Below are positions 33,385-43,400 of a stretch of DNA of 64,000 bases, one piece after another. The translations under genes and the position numbers were made by a program. Position 1 is the first letter of the stretch. Every line of letters starts with the position of its first letter. The notes beneath the pieces were generated by a model, which did no database searches, was not told the origin of the DNA, and worked only from the letters and a program-made list of their open reading frames with translations. The DNA is from JAJPHU01 sp036557825 (GTDB lineage Bacteria > Planctomycetota > Planctomycetia > Gemmatales > Gemmataceae), in NCBI GenBank assembly GCA_036557825.1, contig DATBGU010000194.1:1-64000 (forward strand). Reading direction: 5' to 3'.

Positions 33385-35298
33385 TCAGAACTGGGAATAG
33401 CGGGCCAGCGTATCGACCAGGCCCGTGACACTGGGTTCCATCCAGTTCAGCAGCAGATAGCCGGGCAGCACGCCCAGCGCCACCGACAGCACCACCAGCG
33501 GCGTGATGCAAACGATCTCGCGCACCGTGATGTCCGGGTAATTCTTGTATTGGGGGTTCTCACCCATGAACACGCGCTGCAGCGTCCACAGGATGTACGC
33601 GGCCGTGATGACGACCGTCAGCGCCGCCAGCACGGCAAACACCTTGTTGTAGTTCCACGTCGCCAGCACCACCATGAATTCGCCGACGAAGCCGCACATG
33701 CCGGGCAACCCCATCGCCGCGAAGAAGATGATGGCGCTGAGACCGCCGTACAGCGGCATCGGCTCGTACAGGCCGCGGAAATTGTCCAGCCGTCGATGAT
33801 GGGCGCGATCGTAAATCACACCGACGAGGAAGAACATGCCGGCTGACGTGATGCCGTGCGCGATCATCTGGAACATCGCTCCGTTGACGCCCCAGCTCCA
33901 AAACTGCGCGTGTTCCGGCGCCGACCATACGGCGATGCCGAGAATGACGTAGCCCATGTGGCTGACGGAGCTGTAAGCGACCAGTTTCTTGAAATCGCTC
34001 TGCGCCATGGCGGCGAAGGCGCCGTAGACGATGTTGATGATGCCGAACAGCGCGACGCCGTAGGCGAGTTGCTGGGCCGCCCACGGGCAGATCGGATAGG
34101 CGATGCGAAGGATGCCGTAGCCGCCGAGTTTCAGCAGCACCCCGGCCAGGATCATGCTGATCGGCGTCGGCGCCTCGACGTGGGCGTCGGGCAGCCAGGT
34201 GTGGAAGGGGAACACCGGCACCTTGATGGCGAAGCCAATGAATAACAACAGAAACATGGTGTACTGAAACCACGGCTGGAAGAACGGTTGATCCAGCCGA
34301 TTCTTCAGCCCCTCATCGTTCAGCGCGGCCTTGACCTCGGCCTCGGCCTCACTGAGGTTCTCCGCGGTGGGCTTGGGTTTGGTCTTTGGATCTTTCAGAT
34401 CCGCCAACTTCTTTTCGGCGTCGCGCACTCTCACGGACGTCGTCACCGGCTGGCCGTTGAGTTTTTGCAGCGCCGCCTTGCCGACGCGCTGCAAGACGAC
34501 GAGATCGAACGTATGGATCTCGACCTGGTTGCGGGCCTGGTCTTCCGTCAAACTGGGGTTCTCCGCTCGCAGCACGGCGGCCGCCTCCGCGATCGTCTTC
34601 GGGCCGACGAAGTCGCGCACGTCGGTGAAGTAGAAGGCCAACAGCGCGATCAGGATGAAGACACTGCCGAGCAGGGTGTAGAGGAAGAACTTGATGGCGG
34701 CGTACTCGCGCCGTGGCCCACCCCACACGCCGATGAGGAAGTACATCGGCAGCAGCATGACCTCCCAGAAGATGTAAAACAGGAAGAAATCCAGCGCCAG
34801 GAACGTGCCGAGCATGCCCGTCTCCAGCAGCAAGAACAGCATGCAGTAGCCGCGCACGAAGCGGTCGATCTTCCAACTGGCGATCATCGCCAAAAAGCTC
34901 AACACCGTGGTCATCAGCACCAGCGACATACTGATGCCGTCGGCGCCCATGTAGTAGTTAATGTGGAAACGCTCGATCCACGGATAGCTGGCCAGCCAAT
35001 CGCTGCTCTTGACGGAATCGCTGAGATTGCCGCTGTCGAGTTGCGTCAGGCGCGATTCGAGCGTGGTCCGTTCGCGCGCTTCCTGCTCGCCGCCGCGGAC
35101 GTTGTTCTGATCGATGATGTTGGCGTAGAAGACGATGAACATGCCGATGCTGACGCCCAGTGTCAGGCCGGTGCCGCACAGCGACAGCCAGCGCATGACC
35201 TCTTCCTTGCCGCGCGGGATGAAGATCAGAAACAGTGCGAAGACGGCGGGGATGAAGACGACCGCCGACATCCAGATTAGATCCCGTTCAGGTTGCAT
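33385..35298 (-). CDS. nuoM: NADH-quinone oxidoreductase subunit M, with soluble insert
   Basis: A 637-residue antiporter-like subunit (about 500 is usual). Typical motifs: FLALDFFLFYIFWEVMLLPM, FAIKVPVFPFHTWLPDAHVE, YSSVSHMGYVILG. The extra length is partly a ~100-residue hydrophilic insertion between the FYFTDVRDF segment and YTMFLLLFIGFAIK (residues ~222-345), rich in Lys/Glu and Ala (DAEKKLADLKDPKTKPKPTA). A second soluble stretch is near residues 65-105. These loops would face the membrane surface and may be a planctomycete trait. Confidence 0.95.
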   Translation of the reverse strand: MQPERDLIWMSAVVFIPAVFALFLIFIPRGKEEVMRWLSLCGTGLTLGVSIGMFIVFYANIIDQNNVRGGEQEARERTTLESRLTQLDSGNLSDSVKSSDWLASYPWIERFHINYYMGADGISMSLVLMTTVLSFLAMIASWKIDRFVRGYCMLFLLLETGMLGTFLALDFFLFYIFWEVMLLPMYFLIGVWGGPRREYAAIKFFLYTLLGSVFILIALLAFYFTDVRDFVGPKTIAEAAAVLRAENPSLTEDQARNQVEIHTFDLVVLQRVGKAALQKLNGQPVTTSVRVRDAEKKLADLKDPKTKPKPTAENLSEAEAEVKAALNDEGLKNRLDQPFFQPWFQYTMFLLLFIGFAIKVPVFPFHTWLPDAHVEAPTPISMILAGVLLKLGGYGILRIAYPICPWAAQQLAYGVALFGIINIVYGAFAAMAQSDFKKLVAYSSVSHMGYVILGIAVWSAPEHAQFWSWGVNGAMFQMIAHGITSAGMFFLVGVIYDRAHHRRLDNFRGLYEPMPLYGGLSAIIFFAAMGLPGMCGFVGEFMVVLATWNYNKVFAVLAALTVVITAAYILWTLQRVFMGENPQYKNYPDITVREIVCITPLVVLSVALGVLPGYLLLNWMEPSVTGLVDTLARYSQF

Positions 35299-35334
35299 GG
35301 CAAGTTCCCGTCTCGGAAAAAACTCGTTATCTCA

Positions 35335-35383
35335 CCAGCCCGCAGCGCCAGCAAGGGTAGCCCTCGCGGACGCTTCGGGCTGG
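35335..35383. repeat. REP-like hairpin between nuoL and nuoM
   Basis: CCAGCCCGCAGCG (35335-35347) pairs with CGCTTCGGGCTGG (35371-35383) with one mismatch, with an inner AGGG/CCCT helix. Its left part is identical to the left arm of the terminator at 30330. It may set transcript stability between the two nuo genes. Confidence 0.75.
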
Positions 35384-35387
35384 TCGA

Positions 35388-38018
35388 TCAGCCCGCCATC
35401 GCCATCCGCACGAGGTAGGACAGCACAATGAAGATGCCGACTGCGGCCAGCACCAGAAACAACACGTAACTCCGCAGAAATCCCGTCTGCACGCGCCGCA
35501 GCCGCGCTCCGGCCCACCACGTCACGTCGGCCGTCAGATTGACCAACCCATCGACGACGCCGTTATCGAACAGACCATCCCACTTCGACACCCACACCGA
35601 CAGGCGGGCGAGGAAGTGAATGATGCCGTCGATGACGTTGAGGTCGAATGCCTTGAACCAGTGACCGACCACCAGGGCCGGACGCACGGCGATGACGCTG
35701 TAAAGCCAGTCGAAGCGCCATTTATCCATCAAAAATGCATGCAGCCGGGGAAATTGCTCCTTCGCCTCGGCCGGGTCGAGGACGCGCTTCCAGTAGAGCA
35801 GGCCGGCGAAGACGATGCCGATGGCCACCAGCCCCAGAGCGAGATTGCCGGCGAGGTGGTGATTGTGATGGGCGTATACCCGTTCGTTGCGGGCCTCGTC
35901 CTTGGCGACGACCCAATATTCGCCGTGCTCCTTGAACTCGTCGAGGTCGAGATGGCCGAACTCGGCCAGAACGGCATGATGCTGGGCGTGATGGATGTTG
36001 CCTTGCAGCCAGCTCTCTTCGGCCTTCCAGATAGGCCAGCCCCAGGCGACGCACACGCTGCACACCGCCAACACGATGAGCGGCACCGTCATCACCCACG
36101 GCGATTCATGGGCATGTTCGTAGACGTGCTCGTCGCGCGGCTTGCCGGTGAAGGTCATCAGCCACATGCGCGACATGTAGAACGCCGTGATGCCGGCCGT
36201 CCCCAGCGGCAGCAGGAACAGCAGCAGATGCTCGTTGTGGACCCAGACGAAGCCGAGCGCCTGTGCGAGAATGGCGTCCTTGCTGTACCAGCCGGTGAAG
36301 AAAGGAATGCCGGCGATGGCCAGCACGCCCGCCAGCATCGTCAGGGCCGTGATCTTCATCTTGGCGTACAGGCCGCCCATCTTGGTCATTTCCTGCTCGT
36401 GATGGCAGCCGTAAATGACGCTGCCGGAGCCGAGGAACAGCAGAGCCTTGAAAAAGGCGTGCGTCACCAGATGGAACAGGCCGGCCACCCAACCACCGAC
36501 GCCCAGGGCCAGCATCATGTAGCCGAGCTGGCTGACCGTCGAGTACGCCAGCACTTTTTTGATGTCGGTCATGACGACGGCGATGGTGGCGGCGACGAAC
36601 AGCGTGATGCCGCCGGTGTAGGCGATGACGATGAGCGCCTCGTAGGTGAACAGCGGGAAAGTGCGGCCGACCAGATACACGCCGGCCGCGACCATCGTGG
36701 CGGCATGGATCAGGGCGCTGACGGGCGTCGGTCCTTCCATGGCGTCGGGCAGCCAGACGTGCAGCGGAAACTGCGCCGATTTGCCGACGCAGCCGAGGAA
36801 AATGCCCAAGCCGGCGGCCACCAGCATCCAGTACGGCATCGAACTATGTTGATCCGGCTTCGGAGCATCGGACACACGGCTGACGAGCGCGTGGTAATGA
36901 TCGGGGGGCTGGCGCGGGAAGAGAAGAACCTGCGAGCCGTTCTCGTCGAGGCTGAAGCGTTGCCCCGCCTTCGTCGTGTTGGTCGGATCGACATTGCCGC
37001 GGACGAAATGCCCGGCCAGCTCAACGGAACCGTGCGTGTCCGCCAGCGGAGCGCGGACGCGCTGGAAAATCTCGTCGAAGTTGAAGGTGCCGAGGTTGGT
37101 CCAGAGGATGAGCAAGCCAAGGATGAAGCCGGCGTCGCCGATGCGGTTGACGATGAACGCCTTGTTCGCGGCGTTGGAGGCGCTTTGCCGCTCGAAATAG
37201 AAGCCGACCAGCAGGTACGAGCAGAGTCCGACCAGTTCCCAACTCAGGAACACCTGGAAGAGATTGTCCGCCAGGATCAGATTCAGCATCGAGAAGCAGA
37301 ACAGCGACAGGTACATGAAGAACCGGCCGAAGCGCCCACGCCGATGCAGATGGCCGTGGGCCGTGTGGACTTGATGGTCCTCGACCTCCGTTTGCGATTC
37401 GTCGGCCATGTAGCCGATCGAAAAGACGTGAATCAGCGTGGCAATGAACGTCACCATGACGAACATGATGGCGCTGAGGCTGTCGATCTTGAAACCGAGT
37501 TGCAGGGCGGTACCGTCGCGTGGATCGTTGATGGTGGCCGGCTGGATGCGCAGCCAATCGAAATGGCCCTGCCACGAGACTTTGCGGGCATGCTCCCAGC
37601 GGCCCTCGTAGATGGCGAGGTCTTTTTCCTTCGCCTCCGCTTGCTCTTCCAGTTCGTGCTTTTCTTCACCCTCGGCGTTTTTCACCGCGTTGTTGATCTG
37701 GTAAAGCTCGCGCTGGCGTTTTTGAATTTCGGTTTCAAAGCCGTGCTGCTGGACCGTATAGCGGATGAAGCCGATCAGGCTGAACACGAACGCGAGGGCG
37801 ATGGCGCCGGTGGCGACGAAGGCGGCGGTGCGGCCGCGCTGCTCGCCGCCGAACAGATCGAACAGAGTGCCGCCGAGGGGCGTGTCGCGGAACGGCCGAA
37901 CGGCGCACCACGCCGCCGAGGCCAAGAGAATCAGCACGAAAGAAAGCAGCGGAACCAGCGTGGCGGCGACGAAGAAATAGCCGGGATGTTCGCCAAACAG
38001 CTCGAAGAGGCGGTTCAT
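35388..38018 (-). CDS. nuoL: NADH-quinone oxidoreductase subunit L, enlarged
   Basis: An 876-residue subunit (about 610-700 usual). Core motifs: FLSWELVGLCSYLLVGFYFE, VNRIGDAGFILGL, and the proton-channel region GKSAQFPLHVWLPDAMEGPT with conserved Lys. The extra material is a charged coiled coil after the second membrane segment (residues ~94-145, ETEIQKRQRELYQINNAVK), a soluble insert before GKSAQ (~300-385), and an extended region before the C-terminal lateral helix. It starts 2 bp after nuoK ends. Confidence 0.95.
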   Translation of the reverse strand: MNRLFELFGEHPGYFFVAATLVPLLSFVLILLASAAWCAVRPFRDTPLGGTLFDLFGGEQRGRTAAFVATGAIALAFVFSLIGFIRYTVQQHGFETEIQKRQRELYQINNAVKNAEGEEKHELEEQAEAKEKDLAIYEGRWEHARKVSWQGHFDWLRIQPATINDPRDGTALQLGFKIDSLSAIMFVMVTFIATLIHVFSIGYMADESQTEVEDHQVHTAHGHLHRRGRFGRFFMYLSLFCFSMLNLILADNLFQVFLSWELVGLCSYLLVGFYFERQSASNAANKAFIVNRIGDAGFILGLLILWTNLGTFNFDEIFQRVRAPLADTHGSVELAGHFVRGNVDPTNTTKAGQRFSLDENGSQVLLFPRQPPDHYHALVSRVSDAPKPDQHSSMPYWMLVAAGLGIFLGCVGKSAQFPLHVWLPDAMEGPTPVSALIHAATMVAAGVYLVGRTFPLFTYEALIVIAYTGGITLFVAATIAVVMTDIKKVLAYSTVSQLGYMMLALGVGGWVAGLFHLVTHAFFKALLFLGSGSVIYGCHHEQEMTKMGGLYAKMKITALTMLAGVLAIAGIPFFTGWYSKDAILAQALGFVWVHNEHLLLFLLPLGTAGITAFYMSRMWLMTFTGKPRDEHVYEHAHESPWVMTVPLIVLAVCSVCVAWGWPIWKAEESWLQGNIHHAQHHAVLAEFGHLDLDEFKEHGEYWVVAKDEARNERVYAHHNHHLAGNLALGLVAIGIVFAGLLYWKRVLDPAEAKEQFPRLHAFLMDKWRFDWLYSVIAVRPALVVGHWFKAFDLNVIDGIIHFLARLSVWVSKWDGLFDNGVVDGLVNLTADVTWWAGARLRRVQTGFLRSYVLFLVLAAVGIFIVLSYLVRMAMAG

Positions 38019-38020
38019 GA

Positions 38021-38338
38021 TTAGCCCTTGAGTTCCTCCGCCGTATCGACGTCCACGGTCGTGTGGTTGTTGTAGAAGTTGAGGACGATGGCCAGCGCCA
38101 CGGCGGCCTCCGCCGCCGCCAACACGATCACGAACAGGGCGAAGATCTGGCCCTCAACCTGAAACACCGGATTGAAATGGGCGAAGGCGACGAAGTTGAT
38201 GGTGGCGGCGTTGAGCACCAATTCGACGCCCATGAGGATGCCGATGGCGTTGCGCTTGGTGGCCATGCACACGGCGCCGCAGACAAACAGCAACGCGCCC
38301 AGCATCAAAAAGTGATTCAGTCCGACGGCGGCGGTCAT
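38021..38338 (-). CDS. nuoK: NADH-quinone oxidoreductase subunit K
   Basis: 105 residues and three membrane helices, normal length. It has the conserved glutamates in GILMGVELVLNAATINFVAF and VLAAAEAAVALAIVL. It lies 15 bp after nuoJ and 2 bp before nuoL, so it is within one transcript. Confidence 0.96.
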   Translation of the reverse strand: MTAAVGLNHFLMLGALLFVCGAVCMATKRNAIGILMGVELVLNAATINFVAFAHFNPVFQVEGQIFALFVIVLAAAEAAVALAIVLNFYNNHTTVDVDTAEELKG

Positions 38339-38353
38339 GCGCTCTCCTTGTGG

Positions 38354-38941
38354 TCACAACGAACGGCGGCGCTTGGCGCGGGCGAGGTAGGCGGCGCCGA
38401 TCAGCACGACCAGCAGATGGACCGAGACGATTTCAAAGGGCAGCAGATATTGCATCGGCGTGCGGGTGCGTGAGGTGGTCACGCCGCTGACGGAGCCCGA
38501 CGGCGAAGCGTCCTTGAAGCCCAGCAGCGACAACCCCAGCGTGGTGCTGTCGGGCATCTCCGCGCTCGCCGGCTGCGGCGGCGCACTGCTTGGCGACTTG
38601 TAGGCGAGGAGACTGACGGCCAGGACGCCGTACAGCACCAGGCCGACGGCCAGGGCGATGGCCCATTCGGCGGCGCCGATGCGCATTTTGATGAACGGAC
38701 CCTGTGCGGTGAGCATGACGCCGAAGACGACCAGCACGAGCGTGCCGCCGACGTAGACGAGCAGTTGCGTGGCCCCGACGAAGTCCGCGCCGAGCAGGAA
38801 GAACAGACCGGAGACACCGGCCAGGGTGAACAGCAGCCAGGCCGCCGCCCGCACGATGTTCTGCGTCAGCACCACGGCCAGGGCGCAAACCCCCGTCACT
38901 GCGGCCAGGATGTAAAAGAGAACGTCGTTGAGCACTTCCAT
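38354..38941 (-). CDS. nuoJ: NADH-quinone oxidoreductase subunit J
   Basis: 195 residues, starting MEVLNDVLFYILAAVTGVCA; the open frame continues upstream only through the palindrome at 38959-39020. Conserved features: VLTQNIVRAAAWLLFTLAGV and ATQLLVYVGGTLVLVVFGVML. It follows nuoH directly; nuoI, which normally separates them, is missing. Confidence 0.94.
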   Translation of the reverse strand: MEVLNDVLFYILAAVTGVCALAVVLTQNIVRAAAWLLFTLAGVSGLFFLLGADFVGATQLLVYVGGTLVLVVFGVMLTAQGPFIKMRIGAAEWAIALAVGLVLYGVLAVSLLAYKSPSSAPPQPASAEMPDSTTLGLSLLGFKDASPSGSVSGVTTSRTRTPMQYLLPFEIVSVHLLVVLIGAAYLARAKRRRSL

Positions 38942-38958
38942 CAGTTGCGGACCTCTTG

Positions 38959-39020
38959 GGCGAGCGGGGGGCGTCAGCCCTCTGTTTGCACGAACAGGGG
39001 GCTGACGCCCCCCGCTCGCC
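38959..39020. repeat. 62 bp near-perfect palindrome between nuoH and nuoJ
   Basis: Arms 38959-38980 and 38999-39020 are perfectly complementary over 22 bp (GGCGAGCGGGGGGCGTCAGC and two more bases), and the loop adds CTGTT/AACAG. It fills most of the 85 bp between nuoH and nuoJ. No T-tract follows, so it is more likely a REP-type element or processing site than a terminator. Confidence 0.9.
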
Positions 39021-39026
39021 ATGATG

Positions 39027-40292
39027 TCACATCTTCTGCGCCAGTTCCGGCGGAATCGGTCCTCGGCTCCACAGATTGGTCGCTCCCGTCACCGACACCG
39101 GCAGCCGGCTCGGCGTCGTCACGACCTTGAACACCATCCACGCGAACAGGGCCAGGCACACGCCGCACAGGACGTAACTGAAATACGCGCCGACCACCGG
39201 ATACACCGCCACCTGCCAGAGACTCACGCCCAAGAGCAGCACGCAGCTGATCGGCAGCAGGTATTTCAGACAGGTCATCATCACCTGATCGATGCGCAGC
39301 CGCGGCAGCGTCCAGCGCACCCACATCTGCACGAACACCAGCAGCCAACACTTGATGACGAACACCACCACGTTGATGACGTTCCCGATCACCCAGCCCC
39401 AATAGGCTCCCCACGAGGACGGATCGCCCCCGCCCAGCCACTTGGCGAAACTGCTGCTCAATTCCGGCAGAAAACCCGTGTGCCAGCCGCCCAGAAACAG
39501 CATCACGGCGATGCCGCTGACGGCGAACATGGCCCCGTACTCGGCCATAAAGAAAAACGACCAGCGCAGTCCGCTGTATTCGGTGTGGAAGCCGGCCACC
39601 AACTCGCTCTCGGCCTCAGCGAGATCGAACGGAGCGCGTTTGCACTGGGCGGTGGCGCAGGTGAAGTACGTCCAGAAGGCAAGGAAAGTGAACGGGTTGT
39701 GGAACAGATACCAGTTCCAGAGGCCGCCGGTTTGCTGCTGGCTGATGTAATTGAGGTCCATCGAGCCGGCGACGATGACGGGCACGATGACGCACAACGC
39801 CATCGGCACTTCGTAGCTGACCATCTGGGCGGCCTCGCGCATGCCGCCGAACAGCGCCCACTTGCTGCCGGAGCCGTAGCCGGCCAGGATGATGCCGAAC
39901 ACCTCCGTGGACATAACCGCCAACATGAAAAAGACGCCGACACTCAGCGACTTGGCGACCCATCCGTTGGCGAACGGGAGGGCGATGTAGGCGCCGAACG
40001 CGCCGCAAAAGGCGATGTAGGGGCCGAGACGAAACAGCATCTGATCGGCGTCGGCGGGAATGAGATCTTCCTTGACGAGCAATTTGACGCCGTCGGCGAT
40101 GGTTTGCAGCCATCCGAAACGGCCGCCGACGCGAGTAGGGCCGAGCCGGTCCTGAATGCGTCCGGCGACCTTGCGTTCGAGCCAGATGAAGAAGACGGCG
40201 GAGCCGGCCACGAACGAGACCAGCAGTATCGTTTCCACGATGGCGAGCAGGCCATCCACTAGCTCTTGGTGCGACGACAGCCATTCCGTCAC
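39027..40292 (-). CDS. nuoH: NADH-quinone oxidoreductase subunit H
   Basis: A 421-residue quinone-site membrane subunit. Signature regions: RIQDRLGPTRVGGRFGWLQT, then IADGVKLLVKEDLIP; and ERAPFDLAEAESELVAGFHT-like CKRAPFDLAEAESELVAGFH followed by EYSGLRWSFFFMAEY. It is slightly longer than usual at the C-terminus. It is the first nuo gene on the minus strand in this window; nuoA-G and nuoI are not here. Confidence 0.95.
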   Translation of the reverse strand: MTEWLSSHQELVDGLLAIVETILLVSFVAGSAVFFIWLERKVAGRIQDRLGPTRVGGRFGWLQTIADGVKLLVKEDLIPADADQMLFRLGPYIAFCGAFGAYIALPFANGWVAKSLSVGVFFMLAVMSTEVFGIILAGYGSGSKWALFGGMREAAQMVSYEVPMALCVIVPVIVAGSMDLNYISQQQTGGLWNWYLFHNPFTFLAFWTYFTCATAQCKRAPFDLAEAESELVAGFHTEYSGLRWSFFFMAEYGAMFAVSGIAVMLFLGGWHTGFLPELSSSFAKWLGGGDPSSWGAYWGWVIGNVINVVVFVIKCWLLVFVQMWVRWTLPRLRIDQVMMTCLKYLLPISCVLLLGVSLWQVAVYPVVGAYFSYVLCGVCLALFAWMVFKVVTTPSRLPVSVTGATNLWSRGPIPPELAQKM

Positions 40293-40412
40293 GGTTGGCG
40301 ACCTCCACGCGGAGAGGGCGGGACATCCCAGGGCGTCGGCGGGAATACCGGAATGAGCGTTACTTTATGCGGCGTGCGCAGCGACGGCAAGCAGAGGGGG
40401 ATAAAGAAGTGA

Positions 40413-43400
40413 TTAGGGCGAAGCCGATGGCGGCTCCTTCAAGGCCTCCGCGGCCTCAAGGACCATCGCTTTGCGTTTTTGAAGCGGCACCGGCAGGTCG
40501 GCATCGCTCAGGCGGTCCACGTGAAATTTCGCTGCCGTCTTGTTCTTGTGCTTGACGTAATACTCGGCCTCTTGCAGGTGCCAGAACAGCGCCCGTTCGT
40601 CGGCCGCCCGGCGGCGGGCCTTCTGTTGCCGCAGGCGCGATTCTTTGCCCGTCTCGCGCGGGGCCGTCCAAACGCTGATCGACTCGTCCCAGTTCGTTCC
40701 GGCGAGGCGGCTGCCGTCGGGGTGAAAAACGACGCGGGCGTTGAACGGCGGTTCGCGATAGCGCTGCCCGGCGCCGCGCAGACTCAGCACCTCGACACCG
40801 GTTTCCGCGTCCCACATCTTGATCGTGTCCTGGCTGGCCCCCGCCAGGCGCTTGCCGTCCGGGCTGAACGCCAGGTCACAGAGCAGCCGCGGAGCGGGCG
40901 ACGACCACAGCGGATTCGCCGATGCCGGCGTCTCGTCCCAGCCGGCGTAGTCCCACAGCTGGCCCTTGCCCTCGTTGACGCCCGCGCAGACCAGTCGCCG
41001 TCCATCCGGGCTGAAGGCCAGTGCGGTGACGTCGCTCTTGCTTTCGAGAAAACGGGCCTGCGTTCGGCCAGCGGACCAGTCCACGACGCGCACGCCCTCG
41101 CTGCCGCCCACGGCCAACCAGCGCCCGTCCGGGCTGAAGGCCGCAGTGAAGAGCCGGCCCTGTCCCTTCAACGAGGTGAGCAGCATCCCATTCGCCGCGT
41201 CCCAGATCTTGATTTCGTATGGTTTCGTCGATTGCTCGCGGTCGCAGGCGCAGGTGGCCAATCGTCGGCCGTCGGCGCTGAAGCGCAGACAATGCACGGG
41301 CAGCGTATGCCCTCGACAGGTGACGACGGCCCGGCCGCTGTCCACGTCCCAGATTTGCACGAGGGAATCCACCTCCCGCGCTCGCGCTGCCAGACGCCGG
41401 CCATCGGGAGAGAAAGCCGCCAACACGCCGGCCGGCTCGACCGTTTTGGCGCTGGTCGCCAGGCGATGCTCGGCGCGCAGCATTCCGGAGTCGGCATCCC
41501 AGATTTGCAGCTGTCCCGCCACCGTCACGGAAACGAGGTGCCGGCCATCCTCGTGGAAGGCGATGCTTTCCACGTCGGTCGCCGTACGCGCCAGCGTGGC
41601 GTACTCCGGATGTCGCGTCAGATCCCAGACCTTGACTTCCGCCTGCGTCGAGCTGCACGAAACCAGGCGCTGACCGTCGGGGCTGAACTGGACGCTCTCG
41701 ACCATGCCCGTGTGGCCGCGAAAGGTGATAAGGCCCAGACCGGCTTCCACGTCCCAGATGCGCACGGTTTTGTCGGTGCCGCTGTAGGCAAAGTAGCGGC
41801 CGTCGGGGCTGAAGGCGAGGCTGAGGATGGCGCCGGTGCGGCCGGTCAGCGTCTGCTGGGCGCGGGGGATTTCCGGTACTTCCTTGCTCTTGTTCAGCTT
41901 CAACTCCTCATTGTGCGTGCAGATCTTCACGCACGTTTCCACGTCCCAAACCTTGAGGTTGCCGTTGCTGGCGGCGGAGACGAGAACCTTGCCGTCGGGA
42001 CTGAAGGCGACGCAGTAGACGGCGGTCTTGTGGCCGGGCAGCTCTCCGACCTGTTTGCCGGTCGAGGTGTCCCACAAGCGCACCATGGCGTCCTCGCCGC
42101 CGGTGGCGAGGAGCGAACTTTTGGGATTGAAGGCGACGCTATGGAACCCCTGGCCGTCGTCGGTGCCGAGGGTGCGCACGACTGCACCGGTGTCGGCGTC
42201 CCACAGCTTGACCTCGCCGCGCTTGAGCGGCCACGGCTGGTCCGGGGCGGTGATGGCGGCCGAGGCCACGGTCCGACCATCGGCGCTGAACGCCAGTCCG
42301 GCGATGCGCGTGTCGTGGATGGCATAGCGGCGCAGCTCGCGCCCCGCCTCAACGTCCCAGATCGCCACCGAGCCGTCGGCGCCGCCGAGGACGAGCCGTT
42401 TGCCGTCCGGCCGAAACGCCAGCCGGTGAAAGGAGCCGAGCAAGCTCTGTTCGTGGATGGCCTCGCCGCGGACGGCGTCCCACAAACGCAGCTCGCTGCG
42501 CTCGCCCTTGTCGTCGGGCGGATAGCGGACGATCGAGGCGATGGCCCCTCCGCTGGGCTGAAACGCCACCGCCCCCTCCACGCCGTCGGGCGTGTGGGCC
42601 AGCGCCAGCAGTTCCGGGTTGTAGAGCGTATACAGGTAGTACCACTCCCAGCCGCGGCGGTCGTGCTGCTGGTCCTCCTTGGGGATGCAGGCGTTCAAGC
42701 TGTCCAGAGCGCCGCGCGAATCGTTGACGCGCCAGCGCAGTTGGCTCTGGGCGATGCGGCTGTAATACAGGGCATTGTTCGCTCGCAGGCGCTGCTCTTC
42801 TTTCTTTTCTCGCTCCCAAACCGCGACGCGCAATTGATGGGTCACGCTGGCGAAACCGAGCAGGGCGATGAGAACGATGCCCACCGTCAGGGCGGCGTAG
42901 ACCGGCCGGCGATATGCCCACTTCCAGCCGCGTTCGAGAAGGCCGACCGGCCGCGCCTGGATGGGGTCGCCGTGGCGGAAGCGGCGCAGGTCGTCGGCGA
43001 GAGCAGCGGCGCTGGCGTAGCGGCGGGCCGGCGCTTTCTCCAAACACTTCAGACAGATCGTCTCCAGATCGCGCGGTAGTTTCGGTCGCAGCCGGCTGGG
43101 ACGGATCGGCTCCTCGTGGAGCACTTGCAGCATCGTCTCCAGCGCCGTCACGGCGCGGAAGGGCGGCCGGCCGGTGAGCATTTCGTAGAGGATCGCCCCC
43201 AGCGCGTAAACGTCCGTGGCCGGCCCGATGCGCGGCGCCCGCGCGTCGGCCTGCTCCGGCGCCATGTAACTGGGCGTGCCGAGCAACTCGTCGGTGTGCG
43301 AGCGCGCGCCCTGTTCGTCGAGCCGCTTCGCCAGGCCGAAATCCGTGACCTTCGGTAAGTACGACGTACCAAGCACGAAGTACGCAAAAGTGGCCGTGTC

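Noticed and set aside
31175..33511. A 778-codon open frame on the minus strand
   Set aside because: Only its last 147 codons (31175-31618) look coding; the rest is an Arg/Pro-rich shadow of nuoN in another frame.
35616..38024. An 802-codon plus-strand open frame opposite nuoL
   Set aside because: The translation is Glu/Gln/Arg-rich and repetitive, as expected for the antisense of a membrane protein gene; it has no ribosome-binding site or domain.
40479..43079. An 866-codon plus-strand open frame opposite the kinase/WD40 gene
   Set aside because: It is antisense to a gene with clear kinase and WD40 motifs and has shadow-like composition.
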